This document shows positions 1 through 23,853 of a DNA stretch of 62,500 nucleotides, one piece after another. The position numbers and the translations under genes are program-made. The notes beneath the pieces were generated by a model that saw nothing but the letters and a program-made list of their open reading frames with translations, had not been told where the DNA came from and made no database searches. This DNA comes from Chrysomallon squamiferum (Eukaryota; Mollusca; Gastropoda; Neomphalida; Peltospiridae), in assembly GCA_012295275.1 (NCBI GenBank), contig CM022667.1:16601484-16663983 (forward strand), read 5' to 3'. How positions within the stretch are numbered: position 1 is the first letter of the stretch; every line of letters begins with the position of its first letter.

Positions 1-260
1 TATTTCTCCAGGCCCGTAGATCTTTCCCTCGTACTTGCAGAAACTGGGCGTTGACATTGGCGGTGTCATCGGTGGTGTTCTCGGCGGTTCTGTCGACGGC
101 GTAGTAGGACCAGAACAGATCGCTACGCCATTTTCTGGTTTCCAAGGTCCACCAGGAAGACCTCTTGTTAGTGGTCGACATCTGCAGTAACCATCATCAG
201 AGAAATATCTGGCTTTATTTCCAATCAGTACGTGACCTGATGGCGTCTTGCAGTTACGTA
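1..260 (-). CDS. Gene M1 exon 2, partial: 4-Cys module, Pro/Thr linker, start of a second VWC-like module
   Basis: On the minus strand the exon opens after a TTATTACAG-type acceptor (AG at 262-261) in phase 1. It reads R-N-C-K-T-P-S-G-H-V, then DDGYCRC, then ENGVAIC, which is the same 4-Cys module as the exons at 43805-43996 and 56336-56512. A Thr/Pro linker (TPSTEPPRTPPMTPPM) follows, then FCKYEGKIYGPGE, the start of another von Willebrand C-like module. The frame is still open at base 1, so the gene continues beyond the window. In the cluster at 43-57 kb these modules sit on separate exons; here the linker and the next module are on the same exon. Secreted by inference from exon 1; function unknown. 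Confidence 0.72.
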
Positions 261-394
261 CTGTAATAATAATAAAAAATAACAAAAACAAACCAACAAT
301 AATATTAATAACTACCATGATAATAATTGTAATGCTATAAAAGCAGGAATGATGATAATGATGATGATAATAAAAATTATCGTTATAATAGTAT

Positions 395-429
<35 letters not shown>

Positions 430-662
430 ATAATAATAATAATAATAATAGAATTAATGATACAGTAGGAGTTTTATTTGTTGTTTTTACCAGTGGGATT
501 AGTAATAGCTGTAGTAATAGTAGTTCTAGTATGATAATTAACAGTGCTAGTAGATTAGTAATGTCATGGTAGTAGCTGTAGTAATGGTAATAGCGGTAGT
601 CGTAACAGACGTTATTTCAGTGTGATAGTAGTCGTAGTAGCAACAACAGACTAACATCATAC

Positions 663-915
663 CTGCACAGGTGTAGCGTACGCAGGCATCAGGTCCATTA
701 TCTACAGGGTTGTAACACATCGGGGTGAGCTTGTCTCTGTATCTACACGTCATGAAAGCAAAAGTGCCAACACTTCGGCACTTGCAGTTGTAAGCACACG
801 GACCGGTCGGAGGCATGGATACTCCTACAGGATACACCTTTCCTTGAAAGGAACACGACATCCCCATAGCAATAGCGACACATGATGAAACAAAGACAAA
901 TACATACGAAATCAT
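663..915 (-). CDS. Gene M1 exon 1: signal peptide plus VWC-like 8-Cys module
   Basis: ATG at 915-913 starts MISYVFVFVSSCVAIAMG, a good secretory signal. A cysteine-rich module follows directly: MSCSFQGKVYPVG, CAYNCKC, MTCRY, PMCYNP, DACVRYTC, matching the CYYNGQMY...CAYQCFC...PPMCFDP...YTCRG pattern of the minus-strand cluster at 44-62 kb. The exon ends in phase 1 at a GTATGA donor (GT at 662-661). The frame stays open upstream to 1026, but the inner Met places a signal peptide first and is preferred. Unlike the cluster genes, signal and first module share one exon. Confidence 0.72.
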
Positions 916-1756
916 GATCTTTCTCAGATTTATCCTACACGCACCTTTTGTCAGATTTCGTTCCACGATGAATAAATAAGAATATAAGAAGGTTTGAATA
1001 TTTATTGTAGAATTTTCAAATCGCAATCGTTCATTACATTATATACCTACACGTATGATACGAACAGCTGACTCTGTGAAATCGTTTCTTATTGTCACGT
1101 TAACATTTACATTGAAATGGCGAAGAATTATTAACAAAAGATACCAGGTATTATGTTATTCAAATCTGAAAAACGGGCAAACAGCTGGCTGTGCGTTTTC
1201 TTTCAGATGTTGCATTTGATTTCTTAGACTGAAAAGAAATTATCGGTCTAATAATACGAACAGATATTTTAACAGAACTTTAGGTTAAGAGGTTTGATGT
1301 TAATAGCCCTACTTTTCTTCTATTGTTATTAATGAAAGTATATGCACGTGTGGTGTGTGTGTGTGTGTGTGTTGTGTGTGTGTGTGTAGACATATATATA
1401 TAGACACGTATGTATATATGTATATATATACCACACACAAACACAAATGATAGGATAAATAATGAAATAGTATTTTAAGAAATTAAATGATTATTAATAT
1501 TTTATTAATACTTGGCGGCTATTGATAAATAATAATAAAAATTGTCTATACAAAACGTAGATTTCTACTGTGAATTAATCTGTACTGCTGTTTTGTTAGA
1601 TTTATGTCAGTAGGAATTTATTTTCTTTGTTATAACTGATAACTTGAAGACACTGACAGCTGTTAATGACAATGTAATTGTCTGTTGTTAGCTGAAAGGC
1701 AAAAGAGAAACAATGTATTAGAAAGCAATTCTCTTTTATATTAATAATAAGTATAA

Positions 1757-1810
<54 letters not shown>

Positions 1811-2051
1811 AAGAAGAAGAAGAAGATGATGATGATGATGATGATGATAATAATAAGGATGGCGATGACGGCGACAGTAATAATACTAACAATAACAACA
1901 ATAATAAACATGAAAGAGAGTGCAATAATTAAGTCACCTCCTGTGATTTATTGCCATGAAAGTTAATTTATTTCTAGCTTATTTTCTTATATATATATAT
2001 ATAATGCACAAATAAGCCATTTGTAAAATGATAATACCAAAATGACATCCA

Positions 2052-2085
<34 letters not shown>

Positions 2086-3007
2086 TATTATTATTATTAT
2101 TATTACTATTACTACTACTATCACTACTACTACTACTATTATTATTACTACCAAATAACACCAATTGCTTTATAAAGATATTTGTATTAAGAAGGATAAG
2201 TTCAGATAAATGACTTTGGTTGCTCATTATGTACAGTGCCGTGTCCGTTTACTAATAAAGTTTAAGTTATAATGTTTTATTTATTTATTTATTATTTATT
2301 TTATTTTTTATTTTTATTTTGTTTCATTCAGATATAATAATACTAAAATTTAAACCGTTCTTCTTGGAAATGCAATTGTACAACAGATAACATTTTCTTT
2401 CAGTTATGTTAATGAATTTCAAATCAGCATTGAAGTCAATCCAGATTTAAACTTTCAAAGCATATTCTTCTCTTGAAAAACTAAAGATTTATCTGTTTAC
2501 ATGTGCGTTGTTTCACAATGTATTATCAATATAATTCTAAGCAAAAACAAAAAGACCTGCGGAAACATTAAGACATATTTCCTTTCGAATTACTTTCATA
2601 AAATAATTTAAAGTCTGTTGTCAATTCAGCTTACTTCATAAGATATGAAATTAATGTCATAATCCTGATCAGTGATGAAATAATTCAATTATCCAGATTA
2701 GATATTTATATTTTAATACTAAACAGATATGCGGTAAGTTTTGAAGTTACAGTATTATCAAAATCCTCAATCTTAATTTGCAGATTAAAAAAGGCCGCTG
2801 TTGGAATATACGTAATTTTATTTTTATTTTTTTTTTTTTTTTTTTTAATACGGTTCATTCTGAATTAATGTCAAAATCCTCTGAATTAAACATGTGGATT
2901 TAAGCATGACGTCGTAGAAGAACTGTCCAAGCACAAGGATGAAATTGTTGTTTTAAAGCAAATGCTTTCAGAGTAAGAACGTACATTTTTAACACAAAGG
3001 TTGCAGA
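916..3007. other. Non-coding stretch between divergent genes M1 and A
   Basis: Head-to-head intergenic region holding the 5' flanks of M1 (minus) and A (plus). I see no gene. It contains (GT)n near 1350, TAA/GAA/GAT trinucleotide runs at 1757-1850, (TTA)n at 2052-2105 and a poly-T at about 2821-2846. No convincing promoter motif was recognised. Confidence 0.5.
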
Positions 3008-14475
<11,468 letters not shown>

Positions 14476-14736
14476 GATTTGTAAGTGAGAAATGTGTTTA
14501 AACAGCAACTGACCTGGCAGTTGTGCAACCATTTTAAAGAATTTATATATGTGTATATTCAAGTTATAAATGTGGCTCTTGAAATTAATTGTGAACTTAT
14601 GTAAATCGACTTAGATTTTATTTTAATAACTGCTATCAGTGATTAAACTTACTGAAATAGGAGAGGCTTTTATTTATTTTTAAATCCATTCAAGTGTATT
14701 GTTAACTATGAATGCATTATTATTATTATTATTATT

Positions 14737-14780
<44 letters not shown>

Positions 14781-14809
14781 CAAAACTGTGACGCCTAAAT
14801 TAAGCACTC

Positions 14810-14815
14810 AATAAA
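14810..14815 (+). promoter_or_regulatory. Candidate poly(A) signal of gene A
   Basis: AATAAA about 335 bases after the stop codon, beyond a (TTA)n(TTG)n tract. Chosen as the first canonical hexamer downstream; unverified. Confidence 0.4.
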
Positions 14816-17148
14816 ACTGAACCATTTTAGATACAGAAATATGATCGTATATCATCAAACATCATCTGATTACCTTTAGATCTCTGAACATCGCTAAAAT
14901 ACTTTTGGAATTAAATATTATGCTGCAGTTTAGAATTTAGTGAAATTTCAAATTTTCAGAATCAGATTATTTTTATTTACACAGAGTCTTAATTTTAATA
15001 TTGCATATTGTCGCAATTTTTAATTTACTGCGGAAATACTAAGGCTATTTTATTATACATTTTTATTTTATTATTATTACTATATTAACTACGAACAAAT
15101 GATCTATTAAAAGTGTATAAGTTATGTTTTGTCATTTTGCTCTTCAAATTATCACTGTAAAATAATATTCTTACCAAAAATTATTTATCACGTCATTAAT
15201 ATCACAGAACGTCTTTACATAGTTTAACGACTGTATTATATATTGTGAACCTCATACTACTTAAATTCTTGAATCCCCGGAAGACTCTTTACAAAATTTC
15301 ACTAATACGTAATCTCTGGTGTTATATCTTCAGTATGTCAAATAAAATGTACACCTTGTTATGAGTATAATGAAAGTTGTATAATGAAAATAAAATATAT
15401 ATATATACCTACGGTGTAAATATCCTTTTACAGATTTGTTTACAGTTCTATAATTTAAAATTTCTGAATGAACTTGAAGTAGGTATGTTACAAAAATATT
15501 CAACTCGAAGATACCAGAAAATATCCTGTTTCATCGGATACAGCCTTAAGAAAGAAACAAAATGAGACCAAAATTTTGAAATATTTTTGACGCTGCAAAA
15601 TGTACCAATTCTCTTCTTATTGTTTTTCTATATCAATTGGCCAAATAGTGTGATCCAGAGTAAAACAGAAAAAGAGCCGAAAAAGTCTATATCTCCTCAA
15701 AAATGTACAAAAGAGAAGTGTAAACACTGTTTTAATTTTTTTTTTTTTTTTTTTGAAGCCAAAGGAAACATCAACAAAAGCCGAAAAATCGCTGAAAACA
15801 GAATTAGAGTATAAACAAAAGCTTTAAACAGTTTATAATAACATAAACAAACGCTCTCGACCAATCAGAAGGCAGCATTTGGTTGACGTATCCTTATTCC
15901 CTCAAACAGCTACGTCCATTATATTAACAAAGAATTGCGTGCAATATCGTCCGCAATCAAATAAGCCATGTTCGCAAATGTAGACTCACACGAAATTTGG
16001 CAGAAATAAAGTTAAATAAATGAGCTATTGAAAGCGTATGTATTTTTTTTTTTTAAATAGCTCACTTGCTAAGACTACTTGGATGACTTTGTAAGGTTTT
16101 TTGAACTTTGTTCGCAACAATATTGGAGATGCTTGTGTTTAAAAGAAATTAAATTATGGAAGGCGAGGATGCGTAGAAATGTGAGCAAACACTCATCAAT
16201 AATTGTATTCTTGGAAATCTATTTATAAGCTGTCAACAGGCCATTTTCTGAGGGTCCTCTCTCTGTCCGCTGCTACTAGAGAACGAGGCCATCAGTGATT
16301 AACGGAAAAGCCGTGACAGCGGTAAGTGCGTAACTGTAACATTGCTACTTGAAGATAACCTTTAATATATGTGGCTTTTCATATGAAATAAATTCTTCTT
16401 TATTCTTTTTTCGTTTATTTTAGTTTATACCATTTTTCTTGATTGCTATCATTAAAACAAGAATAACATTAACAATGTAGTCTGTTGTAGGCATACGACA
16501 GAAATTTGAAACAATGTGATTATTAAAATTAAACATGCAATTTCTAATGTTTAACCGTTATATAATTAAAGCTTAACTATAGTTAAGAAGGTCAGTGGAT
16601 AATATCCTTATCACATAGCGTTATATATTAGTGAAAATATCACTGATCCATAGTTGTATGGGTCGATATAAGAATTACAGATTCTGTTTAATTGATCTAT
16701 ATATGAATTATAAAGTCAAATGGGAACAGCTGCATGTTTTAATTATTTAGTCATGGTTTAATATGTATATTTATGAATTAAAAATTCATGGCTTCGTCAA
16801 AGCCTTTGTTTTTCGGTTCATTGTTTGAATTATGAACCCATAGTAAATTCAGAATTTTCAAGAACATTTATATAAACAGGTTGTTAGCTGTAAAATAAAA
16901 TAATCCCTAATTCTTAACGATAAGTGGGTACATTAGAAGTCCGTGGATTGATCTGTCGATTAGTTGGTAAAAGATTTGCAGTTTTATTAATGATCGGTGG
17001 TTTACATGAGTCTTACCTTGATAAGTCATCGGATTATGATTTATAACTTTGTAGACAAGAGACTGGACTGAAGAGACATAAAACTAAATATATTCAGTGG
17101 ATTGTCTACACAGACACAGATTTTACAAATAGGTTTTGTAAATCTTAA

Positions 17149-17182
<34 letters not shown>

Positions 17183-17237
17183 GCGCGCGCATACACACAC
17201 ACCCATATATATATATGTATGTGTGTGCGTGTGTGTT

Positions 17238-17279
<42 letters not shown>

Positions 17280-17487
17280 TAAGGGAAGAACTACGTAAAG
17301 TAAGGCTTGAAAAGCAGCAGAACAAACTGATCATATACAAGGACCAGATGTAGTAATATTTAATAAATATTTAATATATCACCTCTTATTAGATTCACGA
17401 TAGTGTTTGAACCTGTTTCGTACTGTTTGATCAGTCATTTCCAGATATACATGAGCTAACGTTCTCTCGCAATAACTCTCAATTACA

Positions 17488-17525
<38 letters not shown>

Positions 17526-18015
17526 TGATAATGATGATAATAATAATAACAACAACAAGATTCAGAAAATACGTAAAACTGACAAAAACAGCGAGAAGAA
17601 ATAATAAATGTCTTTGTTCAAAATCTCTTTGTTGCATTTATGCATTTCAAACCGTGCATAAATGGATTTAAATTTCATTGTTATTTCATCTTTTGTCGAA
17701 ATCTAATAAATCATTTATGGATTAAGATCTGATGTTTCCAACAAAAGCACATAATGCCGTTTTTGTTCATCTTTTCCGGTTTTATGTCTTTGTTCTCACA
17801 CACAAACACACACACACATACAAACATACGCACACGCACACACAGATCAGTAGAAAATAATTGCAATGTTAACACAAATAAAAAAATACAAAGATAACGT
17901 GCAGGGAATACGTGGCAAGCACACTACCAGCGGACAAATATACTTCGCAAAAGACTCCAACAAAAAATCAGTTTCAATACTCTTTCTTTTTTATATTGTA
18001 ATATACCTACGTACA

Positions 18016-18134
<119 letters not shown>

Positions 18135-18808
18135 CTGTATGTATTTCTATGCATGTGTATATTTATCTATCTATCTATATATATTTACATATTTTAATAT
18201 CTGGCTGTTTCCGACAATTGTTTTCTAATAATGAAGATGATGACGCATACCCTTTTTTTAAGGATAACCTTATAAAACACAGACGACTGAAATAATAAAT
18301 AAGAAGTCACATGAATGCATATATAAATGTATAGATAAACAAACAAAGACAATTTAAGAAATAATATTAAGAAAAGAAAATAACAAAACAAAACAAACAA
18401 ATATATTTTTATTTATTCATTTTCGTTTTTAAATCAATATCAACGTTGCTAATGCACATTGTGTTCAGAAGATTAAAATCTGCCAGTTAGAAGCAAGCTG
18501 AACATTCAATATGTTAGTCAAGTGAAAGCAGCTGAAAAATCGATTTCAATTTAAATAATTTTGGTTTTGTTATTTATAATCAGTGTTAGAATAGTTTGAA
18601 TACTTCGTTTTATGACTCAGTTATGACAACTAATTGTTTGGTCTGTTGACGTCAGTGTGTCGTGGCAAAGATCCAGAGGAAAGATCCAGAACAACATATC
18701 CAGCTATACATGAAGTTATAGATAGAACAATGTAAAGGCATATTACAGCACATACACGTTTTACAGCTGCACCCTAGGACAATATATAGATATATTACAA
18801 CTCAAGGA

Positions 18809-18863
18809 ATGAATTTCAAACTTTTATTTTTGTGTTCTGGACTCTTCGGTATTTATAAAACAG
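18809..18863 (+). CDS. Gene B exon 1: signal peptide, GC donor
   Basis: ATG opens MNFKLLFLCSGLFGIYKT, a secretory signal. The exon ends ACAG|GCAAGT in phase 1, a GC donor with otherwise ideal consensus. It has the same 55-bp length as gene A exon 1 and joins exon 2 as ...YKT-A-LFLDCPEP. No GT donor in a compatible phase is visible close by. Confidence 0.65.
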
Positions 18864-18885
18864 GCAAGTGACAAACATTTTTCTT

Positions 18886-18916
<31 letters not shown>

Positions 18917-19054
18917 TTATTATTACCATTGTTCTTGTTTATATTATTATTAATGTTACTATTACTCTACTGCTACTACTACTACTGTTACTATTACTAC
19001 TACTATTACTGCTACTATTACTACTACTACTAGTACTACTACTACTACTACTAC

Positions 19055-19087
<33 letters not shown>

Positions 19088-19683
19088 TGTTCTTGTTTCT
19101 ATTATTATTAATGTTACTATTACTACTATTGTTACTACCACTACTGCTACTATTACTACTAGTACTACTACTACTACAATTATTATTATTATTATTAATT
19201 CAGTTATTGTTGCTTTTGTTGTTGCTGGTGCTGTTGCTACTGTTATTGTGGGTGACTAGTTGTTTTGATACATCTACTACAATAATAACATCTCCCATAT
19301 ATATTATCCCTTTTACAGCTTCTGCTGTTGCTACAATTATTACTTTAACTATGCCTATCATTACCACTACTACTGCTACTATTGCTAATGTTACTACTAC
19401 ACTTATGATAATGCCATTATTACTCTACTACTTATACTATTCCAACGACTGCTCATACTATTTTTTCTACATCGATTCCACTTCCCAGCTCTTTTTCTGG
19501 ACTGTCCTGAACCCGCTCCAGTGGCCAATGCTTACCGAGTGTGGAAAGGAGGATCTCCAGGAAGTGACGTCACGTATAAATGTGTGTACGGCTATCAACA
19601 TACTTCTGGTGATCTGGTCAGAACATGTAATGGCGACAGTGGAACATTTTCTGGAACTGAACCGGTTTGTACACGTAAGTTTA

Positions 19684-19726
<43 letters not shown>

Positions 19727-19812
19727 GCTGCTGTTGATGTTGATGTTGTTTTTGTTGTTGTTGCTGTTGCCGTTGTTAGTTTATCATTATTATTTTAATG
19801 CAGCCGTAATCG

Positions 19813-19886
<74 letters not shown>

Positions 19887-22800
19887 AAGAGGAAAACAAA
19901 GTGATGGTGCGATATTGTGGAAAAGATAATTAATGCCGAACCAAACGAAACTGAGACTGTATATAAATACATTTTATTTTACTATCACGACCTTTTCCAA
20001 AAGTCTTTCTTCTAAAATTTTCTGCCATTCAAGAAAAGATCATTTGTTATTTTAAAAGTCAATGTTGTAGTGGAATGTGGAAAGCCAGCTATTGTAGCTG
20101 GTGCTGACGTCGTTGTTTATAAAACACCTGGTCACAGTGACGTGGCCACCTACCACTGCTGGGACGGATACACACCAGTTAAAAACACAGAAAACAGAAC
20201 TTGTGATCAAACTATTGGAAAATGGAACGGCGAACCACTGATTTGTTCAGGTGATTTAAATAATTATTCCAAATATTAATATATATAATTCAAAGTCAGA
20301 TGTGAAATATTCCATTTTTCGACAAATTAAGGCAGAATTATCGTATGCTTTCTTGCATTTGATTTAACAATGACTTTTAATGGTAAATGCTAACTCGCAA
20401 ATACAGTTATACTTCGGTATCGTCAATTAGCATCACGTTAGCATGGACACATAAAACAAATTCACACACACACACACACATGTATATATATAAACACATA
20501 TTTGGTGTTTTTCGTTTTTGATTTTGTTTTTGTTTTAAATTAACAATTACCATTTTTTGAAACTCTAAGGGAGTCTAGGCCACATTACTAATGCATAATT
20601 TAATACATACTTTCACAATCTTTGTTTCAGGTCCTATAAATGTGACATCCAGTAACCAGGCAACTCAGAGCTCAACTAAACCCAAAGATAACAAACAGTC
20701 ATACGTTGCTGACGTGGCCGTAGATGGAACAAGTTTGTGTTCAAGTACAAAAAGAGAGATCAATCCATGGTGGATGTTGTCGTTCAGTGGTCGTAGATAT
20801 ATGATTCATAGAGCAAAACTGTATTTGAAATCGAGTATGTTTATAATTGATTTGAATCTGTATATTATTATCCACTTCAGATAAGCATGTATCTGTCAAA
20901 CTGATAAAAGCTATGATCTAATCACACTAACGTTAACCATGCTAGCCTGCTAAAACACAATGGGTAGAGCGGGGCAAACAAAAGCCAATAGTAACAAAAG
21001 TTAGATATTTCCTTCTACTGAATCTGAATTGAACTTCTATTTACACCCAGGCCGTAGTCCGCGGTATATGAGGATATAACATAATTATAACAAGATAGTA
21101 GATTTAAAATAATGAACATAATAATAAAATATATACACTATAATAGGCAGAGGATTCAAAAACAAATTCATGATTAAATTACAGAAAATAGAAAGTTTAT
21201 ACGGATATCTGATAAAATTACAAATTCTGAGTCTAAAATGAGCCCTAATTAATTAATGAATCTTAATTAATCTTGAAATATCTAACACAAATTTATTTAC
21301 TCATTATTGAATATTTTCTTGCAGTAACACTCAGTATATTTATGTTTTGTGATATCGCAGATTTATACAGCTACCGTTAAATCTAAACAAAGTATTTAGT
21401 TAGGTACATTTCACCTATGTTTAACACAATAAAATACAGAGATTGTTTTATGAATATAACTTACACTTTATATAAGGTATCAATTTAGTATTGGACACTT
21501 CCATAGATCATGATATGCCATCTGTCATGGCATAGCATATTGTTTTATCTAAAACTGATTTACAATAATATTTAATTTTAAAATAGTGAAATATTAAATA
21601 CATCATTTGAATGCATATACAATAATTACAATTACGATATTACAGTATACCCTCACCTATTCGCGGTTCCCCATTCGCGGCCCCGCATATTCGCGGGTTA
21701 GGCTCTTAACCCTATCGCATCGTATGCTGGTATACCAGGCTAGCGTCATAACGTCATAAAAACAAATGCTCAGTAAACCGGGTTTTTGTAGGTCATAGAG
21801 ACTTAAGTGCCTGAAGAGTAGGAATAATTACCTAAAGTGCTGTAAAGCAGCAGCTAAGCTGTGCCATACTGTACATTAGTGTTATCATCATCATCGTATG
21901 GCACTGCAAATTTCATCATCATTTTATTATCATTCATTATTGGTGACAGCACAAACAATATCAAATTTTTTCAATTATTATTGCAATACAATAAATGCAT
22001 ACACTGTATGTACAGTGCAAATTTTTTGTGACCGTGTATTAATAATGTTTTTAATTGCATATTATTACTGAATTGTATTATTATTACCTGAACTGTGCGT
22101 ACTGTATTTATCTGTCTGTTTGCCTTTAAATTTGTTCCACTTTCTGTCAATTCTAATACATATGTTGTACGCATAGAAAATGACTTTACGGTACAGTAAT
22201 ACAGTATGGGTAACTATGCTATGCGGTGTTACTGTCCTCCTGCACTTACGTTTCTTTCTGATTAAAATATTGTTTCAGTACAAAATTAAAATGTGTTTAC
22301 ATTATCATTACTACATTAGTAAAATACATAACTGCATGCAATATTACTACATTATTACTGTATTAATGAGTAAGAGTGTCTTTAGAAAGTGTTTGGGAAG
22401 CATTTAGTACCGTATATAATCTCATAATAGACGTTTTAAAACTGCATCCAATATTCGCGGTTTTTCGCTATTCGCGAGGGGGTAAAGAACGTAACCCCCG
22501 CGAATAGCGAGGGAATACTGTATAATATTAACCTGTTTGTTATTATTTTGAAACATTTGTGATTTAGTGGACAACAACCGAGTTCTCTTGGCGTCATCTT
22601 CCGCTAAATTGAACTATGTATTTAAAAGTAATCGTGCTGTATTATCTGCGTCAAGGAAATATTGCGGTGTTCGTCGTAAGTGGTATAAATTCCCAAAAAT
22701 GTGAAATGGACCGCTCCTCATCCGGAGTATTAACTGTAGATTGTGGTGCTGGTGTTTCTGGAATGACACTTAAAGTCGTTGCAGTCTATAAAGTGAAAAC

Positions 22801-23805
22801 CTCTCTTGAGATCTGTAATGTTGTAATATTCGGCCTCGAAGACAGATGTGAGTTTTTTATAAACCTTTCGTATTTTTATATCTCTTTCACTTACAGTAGA
22901 TATTACAATGCGTAGTGTTAATTAATATACTGAAAACGGACCGTTATCTACCTATCTATCTATCTATCTATATTATTTTTTGTTTGTTTCTTATATTTAC
23001 TTGTTCATATATTAATTTACTAACTTTCTTACTTTTTTTTTTCCTTCATTTTATGCATTTACTATTTATTATTATTCGTTCATTTTATGCATACTATTTA
23101 TTATTATTTGACTGTGTCATTTTGGGTGAGGACGTTAATCCTCCGATGTAATAACTCTTAAATAGGTGTGATTCGAATGAGTGATAATCGTATTCCAAAA
23201 TATTTATTTTATATTGAATATACAGTCCACAGAATGAAATAAACAAACTAAAGAATCTAATATATAATTTTATATTGGGTCTTGTATTTTTGTTTAAAAT
23301 CTTTAAACAATTCAGGATTTTTCCATTTTTTTATACGTATACATTTTTTCTTCATAGAAAGAAAGAAAGAGAGAAAAAATAGTGACAGATAAACACAGTC
23401 AGAGAGAGAAACAGAGAGAGAGAGAGAGAGAGAGAGAATGATGCACAACTAAGCTCTATAACAGAATTTAGTACATAAAACTGAGTTTTATACAATAGTA
23501 TGATACAATGATAAAATATTTCGCAGCTGGATGTGACAAACCTGATTTTAAAATTGGTATGCGTCCTGCATTTAAATCAAAACATTTTGGATCTGTGGCT
23601 ACATACAATTGTGAAGAGAGCGTAGGCTTCTACTTCACATCAGGAAAACATCAGACAGTTAAATGCGGCGTTAAGTTTAGTGAATGGCAACAAATTAAAA
23701 TGCGCTGCACTCGTAAGTATATTTTTAAATTATATTTTTATGTGTGAAATAGCTTATTCGTTCATTTAATTATTTACATAATACTAGACTGATAACTAAA
23801 AATAC

Positions 23806-23853
<48 letters not shown>

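Noticed and set aside
18868-19737. 289-codon plus-strand frame rich in Leu
   Set aside because: Mostly intron 1 triplet repeats (CTA/TTA) read through, then sushi exon 2 in the wrong frame.
22180-22407. 75-codon frame inside the Tigger-like element
   Set aside because: No helix-turn-helix or DDE motif; too short for a transposase. The element is non-autonomous.
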